Positions 33,512 to 44,700 of a DNA stretch of 64,000 bases are shown piece by piece. The stretch spans positions 62,001-126,000 of the forward strand of contig NZ_JAGGNR010000014.1 of the NCBI RefSeq assembly GCF_018614975.1, read 5' to 3'. Within the stretch, counting starts at the first letter, position 1; each line of letters opens with the position of its first letter. Origin of the DNA: Paenibacillus polymyxa (GTDB lineage: Bacteria; Bacillota; Bacilli; Paenibacillales; Paenibacillaceae). Under the pieces are notes generated by a model. The model searched no databases, had not been told where the DNA came from, and saw only the letters and a list, made by a program, of their open reading frames with translations. Made by a program: the position numbers and the translations under genes.

Positions 33512-36500
33512 CTACATCAAACCCAACACATTATAGATCATCACTGCTGCTTCTGCACGGCTGGCATTCTTCTTCGGTGCAAACTCATCGTTACCTACAC
33601 CGTTTATTATGCCTGCTCCCTGTATTGCCTCTACCGCTTGCTTCGCATAACTTGCGATGTTTGCTTCATCCTTGAAGGCTGTAGCTTCACCACTTGTTAA
33701 CGCTAGTTGCTTAATCTGGATCGCCTTGTATACCATAACCGCCATATCTTCTCGCGTAATGTTCTCATGAACTCCGAATGTTCCATTTGGTTTCCCGTTC
33801 ACAATCCCCAGCTTCTGCGCGGTTCCGATATTTCCGTGGTACCATTCTCCTTGCTTCACATCACTAAAACTTGTCGTTGCGCTCTCATCTGATAGCTCAA
33901 ACAACTTCATCAGCATGGTGATGAATTCTGCTCTTGTCACTTGACCATTCGGATTAAACTCGTCGTCGCCTACACCCTTCACAATGCCTCTTGCTCCCAA
34001 TGCTGAGATCGCGTCCTTCGCCCAGCCTTGGGTCACATCCTGAAAGCTCGTTGCTACATACGCTACTGTATACTTGCTCAGATACGTTGGCTTGAACTCT
34101 ACTTTTCCTGTCGCTGCATTGTATTTTCCATTCGTCACCACTCTTAGCTCTCCGTTGTCCTTCACATCGTATACGACGACATTGTTTGGATTTTCGGCAG
34201 CCTTTAGTGTGTATGGCAATTCAATCACGAGATCATCTCTGCCATCAAACGCTGTAAGTTTCTTACCATCCATCGTTAGCTCGATATCGTATACGACCTC
34301 ACCGTTCAGCTGAGCTTGTGCACTAGCTGACAGTTGATTAGCTGCGATTTTCTTAATTGACAATCCTAACGTTTTCCCCGCACTTGTTCCTGTTCCAAGC
34401 AATTCGGTTGCCACGGTTACAACTGCAGAGCCTGTGTTGATCTCGATGCGATCTACCGTAGAAGATCCACTTGTTAAGCGCGCATCTACTGCAAGCTCAA
34501 TCGTTAGTCCGTTCAAGCTTGCATCAGCTTCAACTCGCATGTGTAGCTTACCGCCTGTTGTTTGATCAAGCGCACGCTTCACCGTATCCGCACTTAACTT
34601 CACTTTAGAAGTACCGCTCTCATTTACGACCGGCTTAATGTTTATTTGGCCATTGTCCATGACCACTGGCTCATTTCCACCTGCAGCTGTTGGTACTGTA
34701 GGTGCAGGGATGTTACTGTCACCGCCACCATTTCCATTACCACTGCTTGGTGCTTCTGGTATCCCGTCAACCAATGGTGTTACCGTTACCGTAGCGCTTG
34801 ATGAAAACCCACCTTCCACTGTAGTTACTGTAATGCTTGCTGTGCCTGGTGCCATCGCTGTTACTTGACCTGTCGCACTTACAGTGGCTACAGCTGTATT
34901 GCTTGAGCTCCATGTTACTGCTTTTTTCGTTGCATTAGCTGGTGTTACCGTAGCTGTCAATTGCCCTGATTGACCTTCTACGATGGACAACGTCGTTTTG
35001 TCCAAGCTAATTCCGCTAACGGGTACGTTCTTCCCATTGAGTGCATCATACTCACTTTGTGTAATGGGAATTACGGTTCCGTGACGCGGACTAGCCGGTA
35101 AGTTGTAGTTAGAAGATAATGTCCAGACACCTGATGCAAGATTGGTTGTCTCGAATGGAACATAACCTCTTCCACCAAACTCATCTACGAATAAATACCA
35201 TTTTTCCTCTGTATTTGATTTGAAGATCGTTGGACCCTCAACCCATTTGATGTTACCCACACCTTGATTAATCATCTTGAAGGCTGGATCCAAGATCGAG
35301 TCACCCACCTCTTGGAAGATCATCTTGCCAAATGGAGCAGAAGCTCCGTTGTCCTGCTCATCCTTCGTAAAACGATACACTTTTCCATCATGCTCAATCA
35401 TCGTTGTGTCAATGATGGAATATCCATAATCCAAATATACTTGCGGTTCAGTAAACGTATAGAAATCTCTTGTCTTGCTATACATCATTTTTTGATATGC
35501 ACTACCTGTATGGGATGCATCGTCAAACATTCTTGATGCCCAGAATACGATATATTCACCTGTTGTGTTGTCGTACATAATTTCTGGTGCCCATGTATTA
35601 CCTGCTTCTTCCGGTGCAACCTCTACCATGCGTTGATCTGTCCAGTTGACTAGATCATTCGATTCCCACACCATAATGGAACGACTGCCCCATGTCTGTG
35701 CTCTGCCCCAGTTACCATTGTCGTTAATTTTCAGATCAGTAGCGATCATGTAGAACTTGTCACCTTCAGGCGAACGAATAATGAACGGATCACGTACCCC
35801 CTTCTCCCCTAAAGTTGAGGTCAATACAGGTTTACCATTATTCAATTCTCGCCAGTTCAGCGGATCATTGCCGTTACTTAGTGCAAAGTAAACTTGCTCC
35901 CCTGTTGCAGTACCTTCTCCAGTGAAATATGTGAAAAAGTATCCCGCATATTTTTCATCAGCAGGCAGTTCCTTCACCTTCGCAATGAATTCCTTCGTAG
36001 TGGATGCTGAATTCAACTTAATCGTAGCTGTAAGCTTCACATCTACATCTCCACTACCGTGTGCCGGACGTTTTACTTCTCCAGTAACTGAAACGACATT
36101 AGGTTGAGCAGAAGCCCAAGTAAAGGTTGTTCCATAGAGTCCAGATTCCGGTAATGAGAGATGACCTCTAACATCACTAATGTTATGAACGACTAGCGCT
36201 GCTTTGGCTTCATCTACAGAAGTGGCATCGCTTGGCAATGCCTTAACCGTCAACTGAAAAGTTTTGCGAGCTGTCTCTGTACCATCTGTAAATACTGCTG
36301 TTAACGTTACAACTTGGTCACCCGTTGCGTTAGCTGGTCTGGTTACAGCTCCTGTAGTTGAGATGACATTCCCCTTATCTGAAGTCCAGCTTATTGTTGT
36401 GCCATAAGCACCTGATATTGGCAATGTTACATTGCTTATAATCGCATCTTTTGATGTATTGGAGGCAAGAAGATCATGAATCGTTAATTTCTCTGTCGCA

Positions 36501-39500
36501 GCCGATACAAGCATGCCCTCCATTTTAGCAATCTTCTGATCTGCCTGAGCCTTCAGTGATGTAATATCCGCAGCAGTCATAGCACCATCATAGATTTGGA
36601 AGTCTGCAATCAACCCGCCGAAGTATGGATCAGCTGTATAGAATGACTTACCGATGGTTCCACTACTGCCTGAAGTATTTTTTATTTGTTCCAGTGTCAT
36701 TCCATTCGTTGAGCCTGATGCAACAGGAACACCATCAATATAAAGCGTTAGTGTACCATCCGTGCCTGAAACAACAGTCGTAACGACTTTCCATTCATTA
36801 TTCTTTAAGCCCGTGGTAGAAGTTGAAGACTCATTATTCCAAGCATTCGTCGCGATACCAAGGCGAGCTAGACCGTTAGCGTTATAACGTGGTGTGAAAT
36901 ACGTATAGTGTGTATTATTGTTTGGTCTTCCTAATGCATATAACCACTCGGCAGCGTTTTTACCGCTCCAGTTCACAATGGATGAAACGGTCATATCCGT
37001 TAATCCATCAAGTACTCCTTGTGGTAGTTCTACATAAGAGTTAGTTGTGCCACCAGTAAAGCTTAGTACACCAGCATCTTGAGTACGAATCCATTCTGCT
37101 TTAGACGGATTCATCCATTTTCCATTGAAGTTTCCTCTTTGGTCAATAACCGTTGCACCATCGATATCATTCATATCGTAGTGAAGAATGAGCTCTGCCC
37201 CAGATGGCTGCTCTACTGGAGGAGTAACGTCTTCATCAGCTAATGTTGCAATCTCTTCAACGGATAATGCACGATTATAAATACGGAAATCATCCAATTT
37301 ACCATCAAACAGACTATGAGAGCTGTTTCTTGATTTACCAATATAATTCATCGTTGTTTCCAGTAACATTCTCGGCTCCACGTTAAATGTCGAGCTGCGT
37401 TTAACCTCTTGACCATTTACATACAATACTGCATCAAATTCATCCATTGTGATTGCAACATGCTGCCAAGTCTTCGTTGGTAATAGTCCAGAATTTCTCA
37501 CCGCATATTTATATTCTGATCCTAGTCGCGTGCTGTCATTGCTAAATTTCTCAGTAAAAGGTGTTACGACAGCGAACTCTAAACTACCTGTATCCCCTTG
37601 TGTACTCAAGTACATGGTGTTGCGGTTAACCTGTCTGCCTGTGTCGGAAGCAAAATCAAATATTCTTTGATTGGCCTGATTTTTGTCCATCTGAACCCAT
37701 GTAGAGAACGTAGCCTTCTCCAGATTCAAGGATTGAATCAGGTGATCTGGCAGCTTGACATATCCTGTTGATCCATTAAGCTCTAATGCACCACCCGTTT
37801 TACCGATGCGATCCTCTTCATTAATCGTTGCTCCACCTACGAGTGTCGCGTGATGGCCATTACCAGAAATGTCATTCACCGTTGTACCATTCACTGTATT
37901 TGCATCAAATGAGTAATGTACAACCGGGTCCGTTGATGGTGCTGGACCTTTCCATGCATACTTCTCTTGCAAAGCATCATACTCTGCACGTGAGATTGGA
38001 ATTACTGTTCCGTGTCGTGGTCCTGGTGGCAGTGCATATTGATCACTACTTAATACATTGTTCATATATTGCGTGCTACTATCCAGATCTGTTGTATATC
38101 GGACATGATATGGCCATGAATCAAGGAACAGATACCATTTGTCTTTATGAATATCCTTAAATATCGTTTGTCCTTCGTTGTTTCCATTTTTTCCGATCAA
38201 GCCGAGTTTGTTATCACGTGTACCCGGAACAGCGTCGTATTGAAGGCCGTTTGCTGCAATACCGTCTTTGTCATAGTAGAACGTTGGTGCTTTCTCCACA
38301 TACACTTTCGTATTCACTTCTGATTTGGTGAATCGGTACAACATATGATTGTGCTCAATAAACGTCGTATCAATGGTCGGAAGTGACTCATCAATCATGA
38401 CCTTTGGCTCAGAAAAGGTGTAGAAATCTCGTGTTGTCGCGTAGTACATCACATTGTACTGACCTTCCGGTCTTCCGTTATAGTCACCATATGTCTCTGT
38501 GTTTTTCATCGATGATGCCCAAAATACGATATACTCTCCAGTTACCGGATCATAGATCGCTTCTGGTGCCCACGTATTTCCTCCAGTCTTAGGAGCAACC
38601 TTGACCATTCGCTGCTCGCTCCAGTTCACGAGATCCTCTGACTCCCAAACCATCATGTAATGACTGCCCGTAATCTGAGCTTGATCGAAATTTGTACTTT
38701 CGCCCATTTTCAAATCGGTTGCCAGCATATAGAATTTATCACCTTCTGCTGACCGAATAACGAATGGATCACGAAGCCCTTTTTCACCCATATTTGATTG
38801 AAGAATCGACTTTCCATTATTCAGCGCTTTCCAGAACAATGGATCTTCAGCTGTAGCGAAGGAGATCTCTTCACCGCCCTCATATTCACCTGTAAAATAC
38901 GCAAAGAAGTAAGCATCAGGCTGAACTGGCGCAATTTCTTGTTTAATCGTAACGTTAAACGTAAGCTCTTTAGAAGCTGCACCATTCGTAATCGTAGCTA
39001 TTAGCGTAACAGGCGTATCCGTAGCTTGACGGCTTACCCAGCCTAGCTGTGTAGCGTTACCAGCGGCTTCAGCCGTTCCTTTAACAACCGCCGGACTGCT
39101 GGATGTCCATGTAATGGTGGAGCCTTGTTCACCTACAGTGACAAGACGTAAGTTCCCTTTAACATTGTCCGCGTTGTAGATCTCTAATTGTTCAGCGTCC
39201 AGATCAACCTTCTGCTGATCATCGAATTGCTTCAAGATCGTAACAGGGAATACAGCTGTAGTGGTTACTCCTTGATACGTTAAAGTAGCCGTAAGCTCTG
39301 CCTGAACATTACCTGCTTGAACAGCTGGACGTTGCACAGTCCCATTGTTAGAAATGACAGTAGGATGACTAGAACTCCAAGTAATGCTCACGCCGTTTTT
39401 ACCGCTTGTCGGTAAATTAACGTTTCTTGTTATCTTATCAGCACTCTGATCTGCCTCATCTAAGTAATGACCGATGTTAAGTTGATTCGCTGCATCATCA

Positions 39501-41323
39501 AGAGTGAGCTGACGTATTTTGGAGATGTGAGTTGCTGCTTCTTGTTGATATAACTCGCCCATTTCCTGCTCCGTCAACGCACGATCATATACTCGGAAAT
39601 CAGCCATGCTACCTTGAAGGTATGGATCGTTCGAGAAGATGGACTTGCCGATAAAACCAGAGGACGTAGCATCCGGATTAATAATGTCTGACAGCTTTAT
39701 CCCCTTCGCATTACCTGAAGCAACCTTAACTCCATCAACGAATAATGTGATCCTGTTGCTAGTTTCAGAGAAGGAAACCGTTACATGCTTCCACTGTCCA
39801 CCGATCAAGTTTGAGTTTGCGCCACCTGTAACTAATGCTTCGTTTGGCCAGCCATTGCTGGAGATACCTGTAGCGATCATATTGCCTGATCCGCTACCGT
39901 GACGTGGGGTTACGAAAAAATATTTGTTCGTTTCCGGTGTTAACACCGTACCCAATCCGAAAATCCAGCGATTCGTACCATCATTCGTCCAGTTCACGAT
40001 TGAAGATACGGTAATCTCATTCAGACCTTGTAATAGATCCAGTTCATTGGAACCCTTAGGAATCTCAACATATCCACTATTCGATGTAGAGCTTCCACCA
40101 TTGAAGGAAATAAAGCCAACCTCACTATTTGAAATGAATTGTCCATTGTTTGGATTTTTATATACCCCGTCGAATGTAACTTCCTTGTTGGCAACATCCT
40201 TTAGTACGAGTTGACCGTCTATTTCTTCGGTCGTTTTCATGTTGTAATGAAGAATAAGATCATCTTTTAGCGATTTTTCTTGAACGGTAATCTGCTCATT
40301 AGAGTCATTCTTAGGCAGTAAGGTAACGATGAACTCCTTCGTTGACTGGCTTCCACCTAAAGAAATGGTTGCAGTTAACGTGACTTGCTGCTCCATTTCT
40401 CGTAAGAACACTTCTCCGGTTGGACTAATCGCACTTTCATCACTGGAAGTCCATGAGATCAATGCGCCATACTTATTGGCAGAAGGAAGTTTAAGAGATT
40501 CTGTAACGGCAGATACATCACCTAACGTTAGCTCTACTTTGCCTTGTTGTACTTGCTTTTCATTAAATGATTGTTCATATACTACAGCGATATCCTCACT
40601 ATTGAGTGCTTCTCCATAAATTCTTAAATCTTGAAAGCTGCCCGCAAAAGTAGCATCCCCTAAATAATTGGAGCGACCGATGTAAGCTTGCAAATCCGTA
40701 CCAAAGCTTGCTGTTGTTTTCTCTTTGGCGGTCGTGCCTATACTTACACCGTTAATGTAACCTGTAATAGAGCGTTCTGTAATGACCGTCGTATAGTGAA
40801 CCCATTGACCTTCGTACTGTGACGTAGAAGTGCCTGTTACTCCTACCTCAGTCGTCCAAGGCTGGTCAATATTATTGCGATCCGTAAATACGGACTTAAA
40901 ATCACCACTTGGATTCGATGGATTAAACATCCAGTAATTCGTTGGCATGTTATTGCCAGCTGCTGACGTACCGTAGAATAATGCGGAGTAGTTCCCGCTC
41001 CCCGTATTACTCTTGATCCATACAGAAATCGTTGTATTTTCTTGATGATCAAACAAACCAGTAGGAAGCTGAACGTAGTTCGTATTACTATCTGTTCCTC
41101 CAGGTAGAGTGAGACCATCCGTGTACGTAATGTTTCCTACTGCCGTTCCATGCTTACCATGACCTGATTGATCCAATACATCCTCAAGCAGTGGATAATG
41201 CGCCAACATCATTGGTGTTACGGGGTCCGCTGAAGCTTGGTTGTTAAACGGCAGAACAAGACTCAAACAGTTACTGAAGGTCATAAGTAAAACTAACATT
41301 AGGATTGAAATCCGCTTTAACAT
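33512..41323 (-). CDS. Giant S-layer-anchored protein with two GH43-type modules
   Basis: A 2603-aa secreted, wall-bound protein, probably an arabinan/xylan-type glycosidase. Signal peptide 1-32. Approximate order: LamG (35-255), Ig-like (265-345), LamG (354-594), two Ig-like (605-795), five-bladed-propeller GH43 module (800-1125), LamG (1129-1369), LamG (1376-1598), two Ig-like (1608-1788), second GH43 module (1793-2094), BIG2 (2099-2181), Gly/Asn/Pro linker, beta-rich domain (2218-2424), three SLH repeats (2426-2603). Each GH43 module has RDPF (Asp near 852 and 1844) and WAPE (Glu near 917 and 1911), so both look catalytically competent. The two halves are paralogous. A cre site lies 100 bp upstream. 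The gene is more AT-rich than its divergent neighbour. The exact glycan is unknown. Confidence 0.9.
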   Translation of the reverse strand: MLKRISILMLVLLMTFSNCLSLVLPFNNQASADPVTPMMLAHYPLLEDVLDQSGHGKHGTAVGNITYTDGLTLPGGTDSNTNYVQLPTGLFDHQENTTISVWIKSNTGSGNYSALFYGTSAAGNNMPTNYWMFNPSNPSGDFKSVFTDRNNIDQPWTTEVGVTGTSTSQYEGQWVHYTTVITERSITGYINGVSIGTTAKEKTTASFGTDLQAYIGRSNYLGDATFAGSFQDLRIYGEALNSEDIAVVYEQSFNEKQVQQGKVELTLGDVSAVTESLKLPSANKYGALISWTSSDESAISPTGEVFLREMEQQVTLTATISLGGSQSTKEFIVTLLPKNDSNEQITVQEKSLKDDLILHYNMKTTEEIDGQLVLKDVANKEVTFDGVYKNPNNGQFISNSEVGFISFNGGSSTSNSGYVEIPKGSNELDLLQGLNEITVSSIVNWTNDGTNRWIFGLGTVLTPETNKYFFVTPRHGSGSGNMIATGISSNGWPNEALVTGGANSNLIGGQWKHVTVSFSETSNRITLFVDGVKVASGNAKGIKLSDIINPDATSSGFIGKSIFSNDPYLQGSMADFRVYDRALTEQEMGELYQQEAATHISKIRQLTLDDAANQLNIGHYLDEADQSADKITRNVNLPTSGKNGVSITWSSSHPTVISNNGTVQRPAVQAGNVQAELTATLTYQGVTTTAVFPVTILKQFDDQQKVDLDAEQLEIYNADNVKGNLRLVTVGEQGSTITWTSSSPAVVKGTAEAAGNATQLGWVSRQATDTPVTLIATITNGAASKELTFNVTIKQEIAPVQPDAYFFAYFTGEYEGGEEISFATAEDPLFWKALNNGKSILQSNMGEKGLRDPFVIRSAEGDKFYMLATDLKMGESTNFDQAQITGSHYMMVWESEDLVNWSEQRMVKVAPKTGGNTWAPEAIYDPVTGEYIVFWASSMKNTETYGDYNGRPEGQYNVMYYATTRDFYTFSEPKVMIDESLPTIDTTFIEHNHMLYRFTKSEVNTKVYVEKAPTFYYDKDGIAANGLQYDAVPGTRDNKLGLIGKNGNNEGQTIFKDIHKDKWYLFLDSWPYHVRYTTDLDSSTQYMNNVLSSDQYALPPGPRHGTVIPISRAEYDALQEKYAWKGPAPSTDPVVHYSFDANTVNGTTVNDISGNGHHATLVGGATINEEDRIGKTGGALELNGSTGYVKLPDHLIQSLNLEKATFSTWVQMDKNQANQRIFDFASDTGRQVNRNTMYLSTQGDTGSLEFAVVTPFTEKFSNDSTRLGSEYKYAVRNSGLLPTKTWQHVAITMDEFDAVLYVNGQEVKRSSTFNVEPRMLLETTMNYIGKSRNSSHSLFDGKLDDFRIYNRALSVEEIATLADEDVTPPVEQPSGAELILHYDMNDIDGATVIDQRGNFNGKWMNPSKAEWIRTQDAGVLSFTGGTTNSYVELPQGVLDGLTDMTVSSIVNWSGKNAAEWLYALGRPNNNTHYTYFTPRYNANGLARLGIATNAWNNESSTSTTGLKNNEWKVVTTVVSGTDGTLTLYIDGVPVASGSTNGMTLEQIKNTSGSSGTIGKSFYTADPYFGGLIADFQIYDGAMTAADITSLKAQADQKIAKMEGMLVSAATEKLTIHDLLASNTSKDAIISNVTLPISGAYGTTISWTSDKGNVISTTGAVTRPANATGDQVVTLTAVFTDGTETARKTFQLTVKALPSDATSVDEAKAALVVHNISDVRGHLSLPESGLYGTTFTWASAQPNVVSVTGEVKRPAHGSGDVDVKLTATIKLNSASTTKEFIAKVKELPADEKYAGYFFTYFTGEGTATGEQVYFALSNGNDPLNWRELNNGKPVLTSTLGEKGVRDPFIIRSPEGDKFYMIATDLKINDNGNWGRAQTWGSRSIMVWESNDLVNWTDQRMVEVAPEEAGNTWAPEIMYDNTTGEYIVFWASRMFDDASHTGSAYQKMMYSKTRDFYTFTEPQVYLDYGYSIIDTTMIEHDGKVYRFTKDEQDNGASAPFGKMIFQEVGDSILDPAFKMINQGVGNIKWVEGPTIFKSNTEEKWYLFVDEFGGRGYVPFETTNLASGVWTLSSNYNLPASPRHGTVIPITQSEYDALNGKNVPVSGISLDKTTLSIVEGQSGQLTATVTPANATKKAVTWSSSNTAVATVSATGQVTAMAPGTASITVTTVEGGFSSSATVTVTPLVDGIPEAPSSGNGNGGGDSNIPAPTVPTAAGGNEPVVMDNGQINIKPVVNESGTSKVKLSADTVKRALDQTTGGKLHMRVEADASLNGLTIELAVDARLTSGSSTVDRIEINTGSAVVTVATELLGTGTSAGKTLGLSIKKIAANQLSASAQAQLNGEVVYDIELTMDGKKLTAFDGRDDLVIELPYTLKAAENPNNVVVYDVKDNGELRVVTNGKYNAATGKVEFKPTYLSKYTVAYVATSFQDVTQGWAKDAISALGARGIVKGVGDDEFNPNGQVTRAEFITMLMKLFELSDESATTSFSDVKQGEWYHGNIGTAQKLGIVNGKPNGTFGVHENITREDMAVMVYKAIQIKQLALTSGEATAFKDEANIASYAKQAVEAIQGAGIINGVGNDEFAPKKNASRAEAAVMIYNVLGLM

Positions 41324-41422
41324 AGCATTCTTCCCCTCGTTTAATATTCATAAGCACGCAATCCTTATTTCACCTTTAAAACAAGACCACCTCGCTCAAG
41401 GAGCTAAAGAAACACTCTGTAA

Positions 41423-41437
41423 TGAATGCGCTTACAT
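41423..41437 (-). promoter_or_regulatory. Catabolite-responsive element (cre)
   Basis: ATGTAAGCGCATTCA on the minus strand matches the CcpA consensus WTGNAANCGNWNNCA at every fixed position. It is 100 bp upstream of the giant GH43 gene, fitting carbon catabolite repression of a polysaccharide-degrading protein. Confidence 0.8.
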
Positions 41438-41688
41438 TTCTTCTCATATTACGTCTTCCAGCATTCCAATTCAATGTAGTTTCTTGTTAATAAGGTGGAT
41501 TTTTTTATTGCAATTTGAAATGAATGCAGACTGCAACACCATTCATATGAAGCAATCTACATGCACAGATGCGTACAAGATTATCAAAACAAAAAAAGGC
41601 GTCTCTGCCGTTCTGGATGTTTACGTATGGTTTATGTGTAAATTAAAGGATTGAACCCCAGATAAACATAATATATATAGTTGGGCGC

Positions 41689-41703
41689 TTGTCAACTTGA
41701 CAA
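41689..41703 (+). promoter_or_regulatory. Perfect 7-1-7 inverted repeat upstream of the SLH esterase
   Basis: TTGTCAA-C-TTGACAA, a perfect palindrome with one central base, 67 bp before the start codon and after an AT-rich stretch (41660-41680) suited to a promoter. Probable operator of an unlinked repressor. Confidence 0.6.
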
Positions 41704-41769
41704 CGTGTCCGAATACGATGCGGGTAAGCAATGGGCACACCGGATCGAAAAAAAGGAGGATTTTCATTT

Positions 41770-44700
41770 ATGCCAAAACGATTTAGCAGAATGCTCGCGT
41801 TCCTCTGTTGCTTGGTAATGATGGCGTCGCTAATGCCTACCAGCTATGCTGCCGCCACTGACAACATCGAGAACGCAGAAGCGAATGAAACACCCACCGC
41901 CATTTTTGGAACTCCCGAACTCGGGTCAAATGATCCCCTCTGGGACCAAACCATGGAGCATCACATCAACAAAAGCACGGTACCTACTGACCCCAGACCC
42001 CATGCCACGGGTACAGCCAGAATCCTTTGGGATCATGACTACCTGTATGCCCGCGTAGTTGTGAATGACAGTAACTTATATCAGGGAGCTGGCGCAGATC
42101 ACCGATACGACAGCCTGGAGTTTTATGTTGGTAGCGGAACCGGCGGCTCGAACCAATGGCGTGTCAGCTCGACGGGTGTGTTTTCAGGGCAGGCCGCTCC
42201 AGGCAGAGCTGCATGGACTCAGATCACGGAAACCGGATACATCGTGGAAATGAGAATACCAAAAAGAACCTTGACCTTACAGGAGGGGAACCTTACCTTT
42301 GAGGTCTATATCAATAACTCGACAGAAAAAGGCGCTGACCGCTATGAAGTCGTTTCCTGTTTTGGAGTTCCGGACGCGGGTTATACCAGCTCTGATTCAT
42401 TTACAGACAGCCTGCAGCTCACTTCAGCCAATGAAGTGGACACCAGATTTTCAATCACCGCAACGGCGGGACCGGGCGGCTCAATCATGTCGAACCCACC
42501 CGGCGATGTTCTGAGAGTGGATCGGGGCTCTAACAAAGAAATTACGTTTACCCCCGATTACGGCAAAATTGTGGATACCGTAACGGTAGACGGCGAGACC
42601 GTGACTCTACCTGCTAGCACTTATACCTTTACAAATATTGAGGCTGATCATACCATTCATGTGACATTCAAAAACGATCCGGACGCGGGGATACTTCCCT
42701 TTATTGTATGGAATGACAACTTCGCCAGTGGCGAGTACACAACGGCTGTTATCATTGATTTAGGCGAGGGGAAGGCGGCGTTAGGCTCCGAACTTAGTCC
42801 AGACTTGTTTGCCTTATCAGCCAGGAACACTACCCTGAACGGCGAAGCGGTGACCTTTGAAGGACCACGCAAGATCACAAGGGTGTATGCTAATGATGAA
42901 CCGAAGGTACGCGGCTATGTCGGGCCGATTAGCCATTCACCAGATTATCAGGACGGACTGGCGAACGGTCGTTACATTGTTGTTGAGTCTGAATTTTATT
43001 CAGAGAGCGGCGGCAGTACAACGCTGGATGGCAGCAGTAACTCAACAAAGCAGGTTTACACCATTGTCCAAAAAGGTGAGATCGTACTGACAGAAGGGAG
43101 TCCACTTCGCAACGTGGTTTTTGAACAGGAAAAAGTTGTGAATCCGATCCTTGACAAGTTTACAACATTCACAGACAATTCGGTCAATCGCTCGCTCTAC
43201 CTTCACAAGGATGATGATGGTAAGGTGATGAAAGGATTGCCGCTGTATGTTTATACTCACGGCATGTCACGCGGCGGCACAAACGCTGCGACAGACCAAA
43301 AAGCCGCTATGAAATCCGCCAACGGCTCAGTCGCTCTAATGAAAAAGATGGAAGACAGTCCCGAAAAATACGCCAGCCATGTACTGAATATTTCCTATAA
43401 TGGCGTATCTGTTCCCTCCACAGATAATGTTAAGAAGGTCATAGACGCCCTGATTGCCAGCGGCGAAGTAGATCCTAACCGTGTTTACGCAGCAGGCTTC
43501 TCATGGGGCGGACAGTATACGAATAACTTAGTTAACAGCTATCCCGGCTTCTTCGCTGCCGCCGCACCTATGGCCCCGGTAAGCGGTTCACCGAACGCTA
43601 AGGACAATGACGCTCACAACAACCTGGCCTATTGGATGTTTTTAAATGCTCATAATGTTGGTGGCTACCAGACTAACCTCAATAACTTCATCAATAACAA
43701 TATGCCAAAAATGATCAACGCGAGGGCTTCGCGCTTTGAGAGCAATGAGGTTCTTACATGGCCCTACAATCAATTTGATCAGCCGAATCTGAGGCCGAAT
43801 CCGTCCAATACACCTGTTCTGGCTGATTATATAGCGCACGAAGTTGAAGCAGCGGTTCTTTACAACCAGATAACTATAGGGAATTGGAGCATAGCTCCCA
43901 CGGCGCAGTCCTCTAACTTGCCGGCTTGGAACAATGACTACACAGACGTCTTTGATTGGATGTTCGCGCAGAGAAAACCGGCAGTGCCCGGTGCACCGAG
44001 TGGCTTCAAGGCGACAGCGGGTGACGGACAGGTCACATTGAGCTGGACTGCTCCTGCTGATGACGGTGGTAGCGCGATTTTGGGCTACAAGGTATGGTAT
44101 GGCAACATGACGCCGGTCACACTGGATGCGGCGGAGACCCAATATACCTTCAAGAACCTGACAAACGGCCAAGGCTACAACTTCACCATCATCGCGGTGA
44201 ACGCGAAGGGAGACGGCGCGGAGATCAGTGCTACGACGACGCCGACGAGGACGACTCCTACCGTACCTGGTTCTGGTAGTACTACAGGCAATACGGGCAA
44301 CACCGGTAATACAAGCAACGGTGGTAATACACAAAACACCAACAATACGGGCATCGGGACAGATGCTGAAACGTCGAAGTCGACCTACACAGTGAATACA
44401 CCGAAGGGTAAACCCGCGGTCACTGACAAAAACGGCAACACCACCCTGCCCGGCGGCGGCGAGATTGCGACCAAAGGCGGGACGAAGATTAAGGTACCCG
44501 AAGGCACAACGATAGACTCAAACGGTAAGGCAACCATTCCGGCAGACAAAAGCGCCGAAGTGACACTACCCGGCGGCAACAGCACAGTGACCATTTCGGG
44601 CGGCTCGACGATCGCGAGCAACGGTACGGTCACAGTAGGCGGCAAAGACGCACATGTATACCTGTCAAACGGCAACCAGGTGTATCTCCACGGCGGGTCG

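Noticed and set aside
44281-44353. Repetitive GGCAATACn-type DNA as a possible tandem repeat element
   Set aside because: It encodes the Gly/Asn/Thr linker of the SLH esterase in frame and is explained by protein low complexity.
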